Source: Solimonas fluminis
GTDB lineage: Bacteria > Pseudomonadota > Gammaproteobacteria > Nevskiales > Nevskiaceae
Length of the DNA: 64,000 bases
Direction of reading: 5' to 3'
Assembly (NCBI RefSeq): GCF_002930645.1
Contig: NZ_PSNW01000004.1
Span: 308,341 to 372,340, forward strand
Of the stretch, positions 1 through 8,327 are shown in pieces; within the stretch, counting starts at the first letter, position 1, and each line of letters opens with the position of its first letter. Below the pieces are notes generated by a model that saw only the letters and a list, made by a program, of their open reading frames with translations, ran no database searches and was not told the origin of the DNA. Position numbers and translations under genes: made by a program.

Positions 1-684
1 GGTGCTCTTGAAGCCCACCCAGGCGCGCTCATGCGTGCCGGCGCCCAGCAGGTCCAGATCGCTCTGCGTGTAGCTGCGGCTCTCGCGGTCCGCGCCGTTC
101 AGCGTGGTGGAGATCTTGATCTGGTTGACCAGCGACAGGTCGACGGTGCCGTTGGGGAAGCCCAGCGCGAACACCGCATAGGTGCCGGCCGGAGCCGCTG
201 CGGGCAGTTCCACGTTCTGGTCGACGCCTTCCAGCAAGGAGCCCAGCAGGCCCACGGCCAGCGTGAAGGTCGAGTGGGTCGACAGCTTGCCGTCGATCAG
301 CAGGTCCTTGTCGGCCACGCCGTTGGTGAGCTGGGTCACCGGGTCGGCGCCCAGCAGGTTCAGCAGGGCGGTCAGCGCACCGCCGACCACGCCGCGCGAA
401 CCCACCGAGGTGGTCACCTTGTCGCCGGAGGCGCTGGCGGTGCAGATAAAGTTGCCGGGGATCGCGGGGCCGCCGGCGCCGTCAGTCACGTCGGTCGGTA
501 CCGAGCCGTCGTTCGGGAACTCGTTGGGATCGATGATGCCGTTGCCGTTGTCGTCGCCGTCGCCGGTCTGCAGGCCATCGCTGCCATCAATGGTGCCGTC
601 GCCATTGGCCTCGCAACCGGCCAGGAGGAGGCCGGAAAGGGCCAGCAGCGCAACGCCGCAGGCCTGGGGGAGCTTCATCTTCAT
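1..684 (-). CDS. Putative lipoprotein, cut by the window start
   Basis: The first 228 residues of a minus-strand gene that continues beyond base 1. The N-terminus is a lipoprotein signal: MKMK, a hydrophobic stretch and lipobox LLAGC with the modified Cys at residue 24. The next ~35 residues are rich in Asp, Gly and Asn (GDGDDNGNGIIDPNEF), like a calcium-binding EF-hand or dockerin-type linker. The remainder is a soluble domain I do not recognise. The start is ATG 684, preceded by GGAG at a suitable distance; a second ATG lies two codons in. It is divergent from the OmpA-family gene, with a 315-base gap. Outer-membrane or periplasmic location is inferred from the lipobox; function is unknown. 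Confidence 0.75.
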   Translation of the reverse strand, partial: MKMKLPQACGVALLALSGLLLAGCEANGDGTIDGSDGLQTGDGDDNGNGIIDPNEFPNDGSVPTDVTDGAGGPAIPGNFICTASASGDKVTTSVGSRGVVGGALTALLNLLGADPVTQLTNGVADKDLLIDGKLSTHSTFTLAVGLLGSLLEGVDQNVELPAAAPAGTYAVFALGFPNGTVDLSLVNQIKISTTLNGADRESRSYTQSDLDLLGAGTHERAWVGFKST

Positions 685-852
685 TGGTGCATCTCCGCTG
701 TCATAAGGGGTGAGGGATTCGGCGTTCTTGTTGACCGCTTCTGGGATAGTGCCTGCCGGCCCAACCGGTAGTATCATGCCCCAGGCCTATCCGCCTGTAA
801 TGTAAGAAATATCGGATCGGGTTGTCACTAAAAAGCTCGTCCCCTCCCCGAC

Positions 853-882
853 TTGCTTGAGTGACCCTCGTCACGCTATATC
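853..882 (+). promoter_or_regulatory. Candidate promoter of the OmpA-family gene with an internal palindrome
   Basis: TTGCTT (853-858) and TATATC (877-882) are 18 bases apart and could be a sigma70 promoter about 120 bases before the OmpA-family start. Between them is a perfect palindrome GTGACCCTCGTCAC (861-874), matching the core GTGA-N6-TCAC of CRP/Vfr/Clp-type sites. A protein bound there would block RNA polymerase. The rest of the 685-999 gap shows nothing else recognisable. Confidence 0.4.
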
Positions 883-999
883 ATGCATTCAGGCATTCCG
901 CCTTAACGTCGTCCAATAATAGAAACGCACCCCGGAACGGTCTTCCTACCCGTTCCGAAGGCACTGTTCGTGCCCACCCCAACAATCAGGAGAGTCACG

Positions 1000-2325
1000 A
1001 TGAAAGCGCTGCTGAAACAACTCCCCCTGGCCTGCCTTGCGCTGACGCCGATGGCGTACGCCCAGGACCCGGCCGCCGAGTCCGCCCCGGCTGAAGAGGC
1101 CATCGTCAGCGAGGCGGTGCCGGCGGAAGCCGCTGCCGCCGAAGCCGCCCCCGAGGCGGCCCCGGCCGAAGCGACCGCGGAAGCTGCTCCGGCGGAAGCC
1201 GCCCCCGAGGCCGTGGCCGCCGAGGCCGAGGCCGCCCCGGCCGAGACCACGCTGACGGAAACGGAAACCGTGACCGAAACGGTCACCGAGACCACCACGA
1301 CGGAGACCACCGAGACGACGGAAGCCCCGCCGGCCGCCCGGGTCACCGACTACGTCAGCCTGCTGGGCACCTACACCTTCGTCGGCGACACGCCGTTCGA
1401 CAGCATCGAGCACGCCATCGGCCTGCAGCTGATCCGCGGCTGGAACCTGTCGGGCAACTGGTACATTGAAGGCAACTTCACCTCCGACGTCATCGAGACC
1501 GACGTCACCGGCACCACCGACTTCTACCGCTACGGCCTGGGCGCCGACCTGGTGTACTCCTTCGGCGACCGCCTGAGCTTCACGCCGTTCGCGCTGATCG
1601 GCGCCGCCGCCACCTACACCGACGTCATCCCGGATGACGAGGACGACTGGAGCTGGGCCGCCAACGCCGGCCTGGGCCTGCTGACCGGTCCGATCAGCGA
1701 CTTCGGCTTCCGCATCCGCCTCGAGGCGCGCTACATCTACGACGCCTTCGAGTACCTGGACAAGCGCGAAGACGTCAAGGTCGGCCTCGGCCTGGAACTG
1801 CCGCTGCAGCTGCCGGGCGACGCCCCGGTCACCCCGCTGCCGGTCGTGGAAGAGCGCGTGCAGGTGGTCGATGCCGGCCAGCCGGGCGACGCGGACCAGG
1901 ACGGCGTGCTGGATCCGTATGACGCCTGCCCGGATACCCCGCAGGGCATGGAAGTGGACGGCCGCGGCTGCGCGCTGCCCCAGGTCCTGACCCTCACCGG
2001 CGTGACCTTCGAGTTCGACTCCGCCCGCCTGACCTCCGACGCCCGCACCATCCTGGATGGCGTGGCCAAGAAGATCGTGGCCTACAAGAAGATCCCGATG
2101 GAACTGGCCGGCCACACCGACAGCGTCGGCAGCGACGAGTACAACCTCAAGCTGTCCGATCTGCGCGCCAAGTCCGTCAAGGACTACCTGATCGAGCAGG
2201 GCGTCGCCGCCGACGGCCTGACCGCCAAGGGCTACGGCGAGTCCCAGCCGGTGGCGCCGAACGACACCGATGCCGGCCGCCAGCTGAACCGCCGCACCGA
2301 GCTGCGCATCGAAGGCCAGAAGTAA
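1000..2325 (+). CDS. OmpA-family outer-membrane protein
   Basis: 441 residues. A Sec signal peptide ends near AYA/Q (residue 21). A long low-complexity linker of Ala, Glu, Pro and then Thr/Glu repeats (roughly residues 22-118) is followed by an eight-strand-type beta-barrel (about 120-280). Next come a thrombospondin type 3-like calcium motif (DADQDGVLDPYDACPD) and a C-terminal OmpA peptidoglycan-binding domain with FEFDSARL, GHTDSVGSDEYN and NRRTELRI. It should tie the outer membrane to peptidoglycan. I chose ATG 1000, preceded by AGGAG, which gives a proper signal peptide; an upstream in-frame start at 970 would spoil it. The gene is monocistronic with a strong terminator. The linker between signal and barrel is unusually long and biased. 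Confidence 0.93.
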   Translation: MKALLKQLPLACLALTPMAYAQDPAAESAPAEEAIVSEAVPAEAAAAEAAPEAAPAEATAEAAPAEAAPEAVAAEAEAAPAETTLTETETVTETVTETTTTETTETTEAPPAARVTDYVSLLGTYTFVGDTPFDSIEHAIGLQLIRGWNLSGNWYIEGNFTSDVIETDVTGTTDFYRYGLGADLVYSFGDRLSFTPFALIGAAATYTDVIPDDEDDWSWAANAGLGLLTGPISDFGFRIRLEARYIYDAFEYLDKREDVKVGLGLELPLQLPGDAPVTPLPVVEERVQVVDAGQPGDADQDGVLDPYDACPDTPQGMEVDGRGCALPQVLTLTGVTFEFDSARLTSDARTILDGVAKKIVAYKKIPMELAGHTDSVGSDEYNLKLSDLRAKSVKDYLIEQGVAADGLTAKGYGESQPVAPNDTDAGRQLNRRTELRIEGQK

Positions 2326-2343
2326 GCCGTACCGCTGCAAACC

Positions 2344-2374
2344 AAACGGCCGCCGGGAAACCGGCGGCCGTTTT
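2344..2374. terminator. Intrinsic terminator, probably bidirectional
   Basis: Stem 2344-2356 pairs with 2361-2373 around a GAAA tetraloop (2357-2360), with A and T runs on the flanks. It lies between the convergent OmpA-family and kinase genes and could serve both. Confidence 0.9.
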
Positions 2375-2432
2375 GCTTTGGGCGCCGGAAGCCCGAATCC
2401 CGGCCAGGCGGGAGAGGCGGCCCGCTGCGGGT

Positions 2433-3659
2433 TCAGCGCAGGACCAGCAGAAGGAATTCCACCAGGCTGACGGCCGCCAGCAGGATCACCACCCAGCGCC
2501 AGCGCGGCGGCAGCCCTGCCGGAAGCTCGGGCGGCGTCACCGGCGCCCGCGTCATGGTGATCTGCGCATCCGCCGGGATCACGCTGACGACCCGGGACTC
2601 GCTGCCGCGGACGGCGCTGGCCTCGGCCGTCACCGCGTCGGGCCGGGCCACGGGCGGCGCGAACAGCTCGGCCAGCCCGGTTCCGCTGTCGATGTCCTCG
2701 GCGGACAGTCCGTCGAGGAAGGCCAGGAACTCTCCGGCGGAGGCATAACGGTCCTGCGCACGCACCGCCAGCGCCCGGGCCATGCCTTCGCGCAGCGCCG
2801 GCGGCAGGGCGCCGTAGCCGGACTGCTCCAGCGGGTCGTGGCCGAGACGGTCCAGGGCCATCGGCGGGGCCTCCCCCGCGATCATGCGGTAGAGCGTGGC
2901 GGCGGCGCCGTAGACGTCGGTGTAGGGGCCCTGGGGGCTGCGGCGCTGGTACTGCTCCAGCGGCGCGTAGCCCTCGGTGAGCACCACCACCATGCTGTGC
3001 GGACGCTCGCCGGCGGCCTGCATGGCGGCACCGAAGTCCAGCAGGATCGGGCGGCCGTCGGCCGCCAGGTAGATGTTGTGCGGCTTGACGTCGCGGTGGA
3101 TGACGTTGCGCTCGTGCAGGTACTGCAGACCCTGCAGGATCGGCCGCATCAGGCGCACGGCCACGCCGGGGGCCATGCTGTTGCGCACCGTCGACAGGTA
3201 CTCGCCCAGCGACTGGCCCTCGTAGTAGTCCATCACCAGGTAGGCGGTGCCGTTGGCGTTGAAGAAGCTGCGCACGCGCACGATGTTGGGGTGGTCGAAG
3301 CGCGCCACGATGCGCGCCTCGCGCAGGAACTGCTCGCGGCCGAAGCGGAAGTTGGCCTGGTCGGCCTCGGTGTGGACCTGCACGTCCAGCGAGTCCGCGG
3401 TGCGCGTGGCCAGGTCGCGCGGCATGTACTCCTTGATCGCCACGCGCTGCTGCAGGTGGATGTCCCAGCCGATGTAGGTGATGCCGAAGCCGCCGCGCTT
3501 GCCCAGCACGCGGCCGACACGGAACTGGCCGCCGATGACGATGCCGTGGGGCAGGAACAGCGGCGATCGCGGGGCCGATTCGTCGTAGCCGCAGTTAGGG
3601 CAGACCGCGAGCCCGCCCTTCTCCGCATAACAGCCGGGGCAGTGTTTCTGGTAATCCAC
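2433..3659 (-). CDS. Membrane-anchored Ser/Thr protein kinase with N-terminal zinc ribbon
   Basis: 408 residues. The N-terminus has a zinc ribbon (CPGC at 7-10, CPNC at 20-23). The Hanks-type kinase domain spans about 45-315, with a glycine-loop variant (GKRGGFG), catalytic Lys76 in VAIKEY, HRDVKPHN (Asp190) and DFG (Asp208), so it should be active. A low-complexity segment leads to one C-terminal transmembrane helix (about 384-406), anchoring the kinase with its catalytic domain in the cytoplasm. It is divergent from an FHA-domain gene starting 197 bases away; FHA domains bind phosphothreonine, so that protein is a likely partner. Kinase/FHA pairs also occur near type VI secretion genes, but none is visible here. 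Confidence 0.9.
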   Translation of the reverse strand: MDYQKHCPGCYAEKGGLAVCPNCGYDESAPRSPLFLPHGIVIGGQFRVGRVLGKRGGFGITYIGWDIHLQQRVAIKEYMPRDLATRTADSLDVQVHTEADQANFRFGREQFLREARIVARFDHPNIVRVRSFFNANGTAYLVMDYYEGQSLGEYLSTVRNSMAPGVAVRLMRPILQGLQYLHERNVIHRDVKPHNIYLAADGRPILLDFGAAMQAAGERPHSMVVVLTEGYAPLEQYQRRSPQGPYTDVYGAAATLYRMIAGEAPPMALDRLGHDPLEQSGYGALPPALREGMARALAVRAQDRYASAGEFLAFLDGLSAEDIDSGTGLAELFAPPVARPDAVTAEASAVRGSESRVVSVIPADAQITMTRAPVTPPELPAGLPPRWRWVVILLAAVSLVEFLLLVLR

Positions 3660-3856
3660 CTGCGACGACGCTCCCTTGGTCGGCCCGATACGGCCGATTG
3701 TATCGCCAACGCCTTGCGCGGCCCGCGGCGGGCATGGAACCTGCCTCAGGCCGGGAGCCGAGGCGGGGCCCGGCTGGCGAAGCGGCGGGTTTTCATCCTA
3801 GTCTGTGCCCGCCACGACAACTCCGGCGAGGATCGCCGACCCAAAGAGTGAATGCC

Positions 3857-4798
3857 ATGACGCAGATACCCGATGGCCAGTACCGCGGTTCCGTGCTCTA
3901 CGCCGACTTCAGCGAGGCGCGCACCGACGCCCCGATCGAAGCACCGCTGAGCTTCAGCGAGGTCCGGGACCTGGCGTCGCTGGGCAGCCGCCTGGATGGC
4001 CTGGTGATGGAAGCCACCCCGCGCAGGCTCTACGCCTTCTTCCCCCAGGCCGAAAGCGCCCTGAAGCTGGCGCGGGAGATCGCCCAGACCGCCCTGCGGG
4101 CGCGTGCCGACCTGAGCCGCCTGGGCCTGGACGTGCGCGTGATCCTGGGCCATGGCCAGGTGACGATGGAACAGGGCCGGGTACGCAGCGACTGGACCCA
4201 CCGCCTGGCCGGCCTGGTGACCTCGGTGCCCCAGAACGGCGTCGCGGCGCTGCGCGACTTCGTCGCCCAGTTCCCCCACGGGCAGCTCAATCCCGCGCCG
4301 CGTCCCTCGGCCCGCAGCGACCTGTTCATCCTGCCGATGACCGACCTGACCGAGGACCAGGAGACCCGCATGGCCGGGATCGGCGGCGGGATCGACGGGG
4401 TCTACCTGACGCTGACGCTGCGCGTGCGCGGCGTGCCGCAGACCTTCCGCTCCAGCGACTGCCCGATCCTGATCGGCCGCGACAAGTCCTGCGGCGTGCA
4501 GGTGTCCGGCGAGAAGGCCTCGCGCGTGCATGGCCGCATCGAGTTCGAGAAGGAGAAGTTCTACTACGTGGACGACAGCCGCAACGGCACCTATGTGCTC
4601 ACCGGCGGCGGCCAGGAGCTGCTGATCCGGCACGAGAAGATCGTGCTGGCCGGCGAAGGGGCGATCAGCCCCGGGGCACCGCTGTCGGGACAGACGGGCG
4701 AGGTGGTGCGCTTCTCCTGCACCCCCAGCCGCCTGTCGATGGCCGGCGCCGCGGTAGACGACGGCGACACCAAGATGATGCGCACCGAACGCAAGTGA
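3857..4798 (+). CDS. FHA-domain protein with a degenerate cyclase-like N-terminal domain
   Basis: 313 residues. The C-terminal half has a forkhead-associated domain (IGRDKSCGVQVSG, SRVHG, DDSRNGTYV), which binds phosphothreonine peptides. The N-terminal half (about 10-165) resembles a class III nucleotide cyclase fold in layout (GSVLYADFSE, AFFPQAESALKLA, LDVRVILGHGQV), but lacks the metal-binding Asp pair in a clear form, so it is probably non-catalytic; this is a fold-level guess. ATG 3857 is chosen because the sequence upstream in frame is not protein-like. It is divergent from the kinase, its likely phosphodonor partner, and is followed by a terminator. Confidence 0.85.
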   Translation: MTQIPDGQYRGSVLYADFSEARTDAPIEAPLSFSEVRDLASLGSRLDGLVMEATPRRLYAFFPQAESALKLAREIAQTALRARADLSRLGLDVRVILGHGQVTMEQGRVRSDWTHRLAGLVTSVPQNGVAALRDFVAQFPHGQLNPAPRPSARSDLFILPMTDLTEDQETRMAGIGGGIDGVYLTLTLRVRGVPQTFRSSDCPILIGRDKSCGVQVSGEKASRVHGRIEFEKEKFYYVDDSRNGTYVLTGGGQELLIRHEKIVLAGEGAISPGAPLSGQTGEVVRFSCTPSRLSMAGAAVDDGDTKMMRTERK

Positions 4799-4859
4799 TG
4801 GATGTTTTTATTTGTCATCTTTTACATAGAAAGACGACATAAAATCTCGAGCGCGGATG

Positions 4860-4890
4860 AGCCCGCAGGCCCCGGTCCTGCGGGCTTTTT
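4860..4890 (+). terminator. Intrinsic terminator after the FHA gene
   Basis: Stem AGCCCGCAGG (4860-4869) pairs with CCTGCGGGCT (4877-4886), followed by a T run. It sits 60 bases after the FHA stop codon, behind a short AT-rich stretch. Confidence 0.88.
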
Positions 4891-4979
4891 CGTGTCCGGC
4901 CCTGCAAGGACGGGCCTTGCCGGGCGCCCCGGCCCCGCAGGCCCCGCGGAGCCTGGGTTCTGCCCCGGAAATCCCCAGC

Positions 4980-4988
4980 TTATGCACA
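4980..4988 (+). promoter_or_regulatory. DnaA box upstream of nrdA
   Basis: TTATGCACA matches the DnaA box TTATNCACA exactly. It lies 46 bases upstream of the candidate -35 of nrdA. DnaA regulates nrdAB in E. coli through boxes upstream of the promoter, so the position fits. A weaker TTGGACACA at 5014-5022 overlaps the first NrdR-like box. Confidence 0.55.
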
Positions 4989-5017
4989 GTTTTGGCAGGT
5001 TCTTTGCACCGTCTTGG

Positions 5018-5065
5018 ACACAAAGAATTGGGGTTGACGGGGGCGAGAACCACAAGATATGGTAT
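5018..5065 (+). promoter_or_regulatory. nrdA promoter with two NrdR-like boxes
   Basis: Two 16-base NrdR-like sites, 5018-5033 (ACACAAAGAATTGGGG, 11/16 to acaCwAtATaTwGtgt) and 5050-5065 (CCACAAGATATGGTAT, 12/16), start 32 bases apart, about three helical turns, as is usual for NrdR pairs. Between and over them lie TTGACG (-35, 5034-5039) and TATGGT (-10, 5058-5063) with an 18-base spacer, so bound NrdR would cover the promoter. The leader to the ATG is about 115 bases with nothing recognisable in it. Confidence 0.65.
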
Positions 5066-5185
5066 CCAAACTACCCGAGCCACCCCCTAGAGAAAGGGAG
5101 CCGGCCTCAGGTACTCCGCAAGAATCCCGCAGGCGCCCGGCCCTTGGCACCTGACGGCATCCCATCATCCAGGGGGAGGAACCAC

Positions 5186-8125
5186 ATGCAGAACGAATCC
5201 GCCACCGCCACCACCGAAACCCGCCGCACGGCCCCGCCCGCCCCCGTCTCCACGGTGGAGGTGGCCGCCACCGCCCCCGGCGCGATCAAGGTGATCCGGC
5301 GCAACGGCAAGGTCACCGGCTTCGACGCCGGCAAGATCAGCATCGCCGTGACCAAGGCCTTCCTGGCCGTGGAAGGCGGCGCCGCCGCGGCGTCCGCCGC
5401 CGTGCGCGAGAAGGTCGAGGCCATCACCGCCCAGGTCGTGCAGGGCCTGACCCGCCACCTGACCGGCGGCGGCACGCTCCATATCGAGGACATCCAGGAC
5501 CAGGTGGAACTGGCCCTGATGCGTGCCGGCGAGCACAAGGTCGCCCGCAGCTACGTCATCTACCGCGCCGAGCGTGCCAAGGAGCGCGCCGCCGAGGCCG
5601 CCAAGGTCCCCGAGTCCAGCCAGCCGCGCCTGTCGGTCAAGCTCGACGACGGCCGCACCGTGGCCCTGGACGAGGCCCGCATCCGCCGCGTGGTCACCGA
5701 GGCCTGCTCGGGCCTGACCGGCGTCAACATCGAGGAAGTGGTCGCCTCTGCCCTGCGTGATCTCTACGACGGCATTCCCGAAGCCGAGCTGTCGCAGGCC
5801 GTGACCCTGGCCGCCCGCGCCCGCATCGAGAAGGAGCCCAACTACACCTACGTGTCGGCGCGCCTGCTCTGCGACGCCATGCGCCACGAGGCCCTGAAGT
5901 TCCTCAACCAGCCGGAGACCCGCCCGACCTTCGAGGAAATGAAGGCGATCTATCCGTCCTACTTCACCGCCTTCATCCACCGCGCGGTGGAACTGGAGCT
6001 GCTGGACCCGAAGCTGGCGCTGTACGACCTCGACGCGCTGGGCAAGGCCCTGCTCGCCGACCGCGACCAGAAGTTCGACTACCTGGGCCTGCAGACCCTG
6101 TACGACCGCTACTTCATCCACAGCAACAAGATCCGCTTCGAGCTGCCGCAGGCCTTCTTCATGCGCGTGGCCATGGGCCTGGCGATCAACGAGATCGACC
6201 GCGAAGCCCGCGCCATCGAGTTCTACCAGCTGCTGTCGTCCTTCGACTTCATGTCCTCGACGCCGACGCTGTTCAACTCCGGCACGCTGCGTCCGCAGCT
6301 GTCCTCCTGCTACCTGACCACGGTGCCCGACGACCTCGGCGGCATCTTCGGCGCGGTGCAGGACAATGCCCTGCTGTCCAAGTTCGCCGGCGGCCTCGGC
6401 AACGACTGGACGCCGGTGCGCGGCATGGGCGGCTACATCAAGGGCACCAACGGCAAGTCCAACGGCGTGGTGCCGTTCCTGAAGGTGGCCAACGACACCG
6501 CCGTGGCGGTGAACCAGGGCGGCAAGCGCAAGGGCGCGGTCTGCGCCTACCTGGAGACCTGGCACCGCGACATCGAGGAATTCCTCGACCTGCGCAAGAA
6601 CACCGGCGACGACCGCCGCCGCACCCACGACATGAACACCGCCAACTGGGTGCCGGACTACTTCCTCAAGCGCGTCATGGAGGAAGGCCAGTGGACGCTG
6701 TTCTCCCCCGAGGAGACGCCGGACCTGCACGACCTCGTGGGCGAGGCCTTCGAGAAGCGCTACTGCGAGTACGAGAAGCTGGCCGACGAGGGCCGCATCA
6801 AGAACACCAAGCGCCTGCCGGCCCTCAACCTGTGGCGCAAGATGCTGTCGATGCTGTTCGAAACCGGCCACCCCTGGATCACGTTCAAGGATCCCTGCAA
6901 CCTGCGCTCGCCGCAGCAGCACGTGGGCGTGGTGCACAGCTCCAATCTCTGCACCGAGATCACGCTGAACACCAAGGCCGGCCAGGAAATCGCCGTGTGC
7001 AACCTCGGCTCGGTCAACCTGCCGGCGCACATCGCCGACGGCAAGCTCGACATCGCCAAGCTGGAACGCACCATCAACACCGCGATGCGCATGCTCGACA
7101 ACGTCATCGAGTACAACTACTACTCGGTGGCCACGGCGCGCAATTCCAACCTGCGCCACCGCCCGGTGGGCCTGGGCGTGATGGGCTTCAACGACGCGCT
7201 GTACAAGCTGCGCCTGCCCTACGAGAGCGACGCGGCGATCCAGTTCGCCGACAACTCGATGGAAGCGGTCAGCTACTTCGCGATCAAGGCCAGCACGGAC
7301 CTCGCCCAGGAACGCGGCGCCTACAGCAGCTTCAAGGGCTCGCTGTGGGACCAGGGCATCCTGCCGCTGGACTCCATCCAGATCCTGGCCAAGACCCGCG
7401 GCACCAAGTACCTGAAGCAGGACGTGTCGGTGTCCGGCCAGTTCGACTGGGACGCGCTGCGCAGCCGCATCCGCACCGTGGGCATCCGCAACTCCAACAC
7501 CATGGCCATCGCGCCGACCGCGACCATCGCCAACATCACCGGCGTGTCGCAGTCGATCGAACCGACGTACCAGAACCTGTACGTCAAGTCGAACCTGTCG
7601 GGCGAGTTCACCGTGGTCAACGAGTACCTGGTCAACGACCTCAAGAAGCTCGGCCTCTGGGACGAGGTGATGGCGCATGACCTGAAGTACTTCGACGGCA
7701 GCGTGCAGCGCATCGACCGCATCCCGGCCGACCTGAAGGAGCTCTACAAGTGCGCCTTCGAGATCGACGCCAAGCGCCTCGTGGACGCCGCCAGCCGCCG
7801 CCAGAAGTGGATCGACCAGGCGCAGTCGCTGAACCTGTACATGAGCCAGCCCAACGGCAAGAAGCTGGACGAGCTGTACAAGCACGCCTGGCTGTCCGGC
7901 CTGAAGACGACCTACTACCTGCGCACCATGGGCGCCACCCACGCCGAGAAGACGACGATCCAGGACAACCGCCTGAACGCCGTGGGCACCGGCGCCGCCG
8001 GCGGGGCCTCGGCCAAGCCGGCCGCCAAGGCCGCCGAACCGATCGTGGCCCCGGTGGCCGCCAGCGACGTCGGCAGCGCCAAGGTCTGCTCGATCCTGGA
8101 TCCGGATTGCGAAGCCTGCCAGTAA
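5186..8125 (+). CDS. nrdA: Class Ia ribonucleoside-diphosphate reductase, alpha subunit
   Basis: 979 residues. Reduces ribonucleotides to deoxyribonucleotides using a tyrosyl radical delivered by NrdB. Two N-terminal ATP-cone domains are visible (about 28-130 and 145-235), a layout like Pseudomonas NrdA and longer than the 761-residue E. coli protein. The active site is complete: Cys in SSCYLTT, the Asn-Cys-Glu triad in NLCTEI, Cys in AVCNLGSVNL, and a C-terminal CEAC that accepts electrons from thioredoxin or glutaredoxin. ATG 5186 follows the strong site AGGGGGAGGA; the long in-frame extension upstream is intergenic. No nrdB lies beside it, so the partner must be elsewhere. A terminator follows directly. 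Confidence 0.97.
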   Translation: MQNESATATTETRRTAPPAPVSTVEVAATAPGAIKVIRRNGKVTGFDAGKISIAVTKAFLAVEGGAAAASAAVREKVEAITAQVVQGLTRHLTGGGTLHIEDIQDQVELALMRAGEHKVARSYVIYRAERAKERAAEAAKVPESSQPRLSVKLDDGRTVALDEARIRRVVTEACSGLTGVNIEEVVASALRDLYDGIPEAELSQAVTLAARARIEKEPNYTYVSARLLCDAMRHEALKFLNQPETRPTFEEMKAIYPSYFTAFIHRAVELELLDPKLALYDLDALGKALLADRDQKFDYLGLQTLYDRYFIHSNKIRFELPQAFFMRVAMGLAINEIDREARAIEFYQLLSSFDFMSSTPTLFNSGTLRPQLSSCYLTTVPDDLGGIFGAVQDNALLSKFAGGLGNDWTPVRGMGGYIKGTNGKSNGVVPFLKVANDTAVAVNQGGKRKGAVCAYLETWHRDIEEFLDLRKNTGDDRRRTHDMNTANWVPDYFLKRVMEEGQWTLFSPEETPDLHDLVGEAFEKRYCEYEKLADEGRIKNTKRLPALNLWRKMLSMLFETGHPWITFKDPCNLRSPQQHVGVVHSSNLCTEITLNTKAGQEIAVCNLGSVNLPAHIADGKLDIAKLERTINTAMRMLDNVIEYNYYSVATARNSNLRHRPVGLGVMGFNDALYKLRLPYESDAAIQFADNSMEAVSYFAIKASTDLAQERGAYSSFKGSLWDQGILPLDSIQILAKTRGTKYLKQDVSVSGQFDWDALRSRIRTVGIRNSNTMAIAPTATIANITGVSQSIEPTYQNLYVKSNLSGEFTVVNEYLVNDLKKLGLWDEVMAHDLKYFDGSVQRIDRIPADLKELYKCAFEIDAKRLVDAASRRQKWIDQAQSLNLYMSQPNGKKLDELYKHAWLSGLKTTYYLRTMGATHAEKTTIQDNRLNAVGTGAAGGASAKPAAKAAEPIVAPVAASDVGSAKVCSILDPDCEACQ

Positions 8126-8142
8126 ACTGAAGCGCGTCACCC

Positions 8143-8177
8143 AAGGCCGCCCCGGGTTTCCCGGGGCGGCCTTTTTC
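8143..8177 (+). terminator. Intrinsic terminator after nrdA
   Basis: A 14-base GC-rich stem (8143-8156 with 8160-8173) around a TTT loop is followed by a T run. It begins 17 bases after the nrdA stop. Confidence 0.92.
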
Positions 8178-8247
8178 TTTGCCGGATCGCCAACCCGCAT
8201 CGGGCCACCACGGCCGGTCCGGAGTCGGCATACGTACTAGCCGCAAT

Positions 8248-8280
8248 CCGGTGCCGGAAATCGCGGATTTCCGGCACCGG
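8248..8280. repeat. Perfect palindrome upstream of fnr
   Basis: Two 15-base arms, 8248-8262 and 8266-8280, are exact reverse complements around GCG. There is no T run on either strand, so it is not an intrinsic terminator. It ends 47 bases before the fnr ATG and could be an operator, an mRNA hairpin or a dispersed repeat. Confidence 0.6.
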
Positions 8281-8327
8281 CCCGGTCTGCGAACCTGTGG
8301 TCACTGCAACCGAACCGGGTGACCCCC

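Noticed and set aside
4799..4890. Small RNA in the AT-rich stretch after the FHA gene
   Set aside because: TAAAAT is present but no -35 at proper spacing; transcription would run straight into the terminator.
5165..8200. Very long open frame on the strand opposite nrdA
   Set aside because: It mirrors the codon bias of nrdA; the translation is Val/Ala/Gln-rich without any domain.
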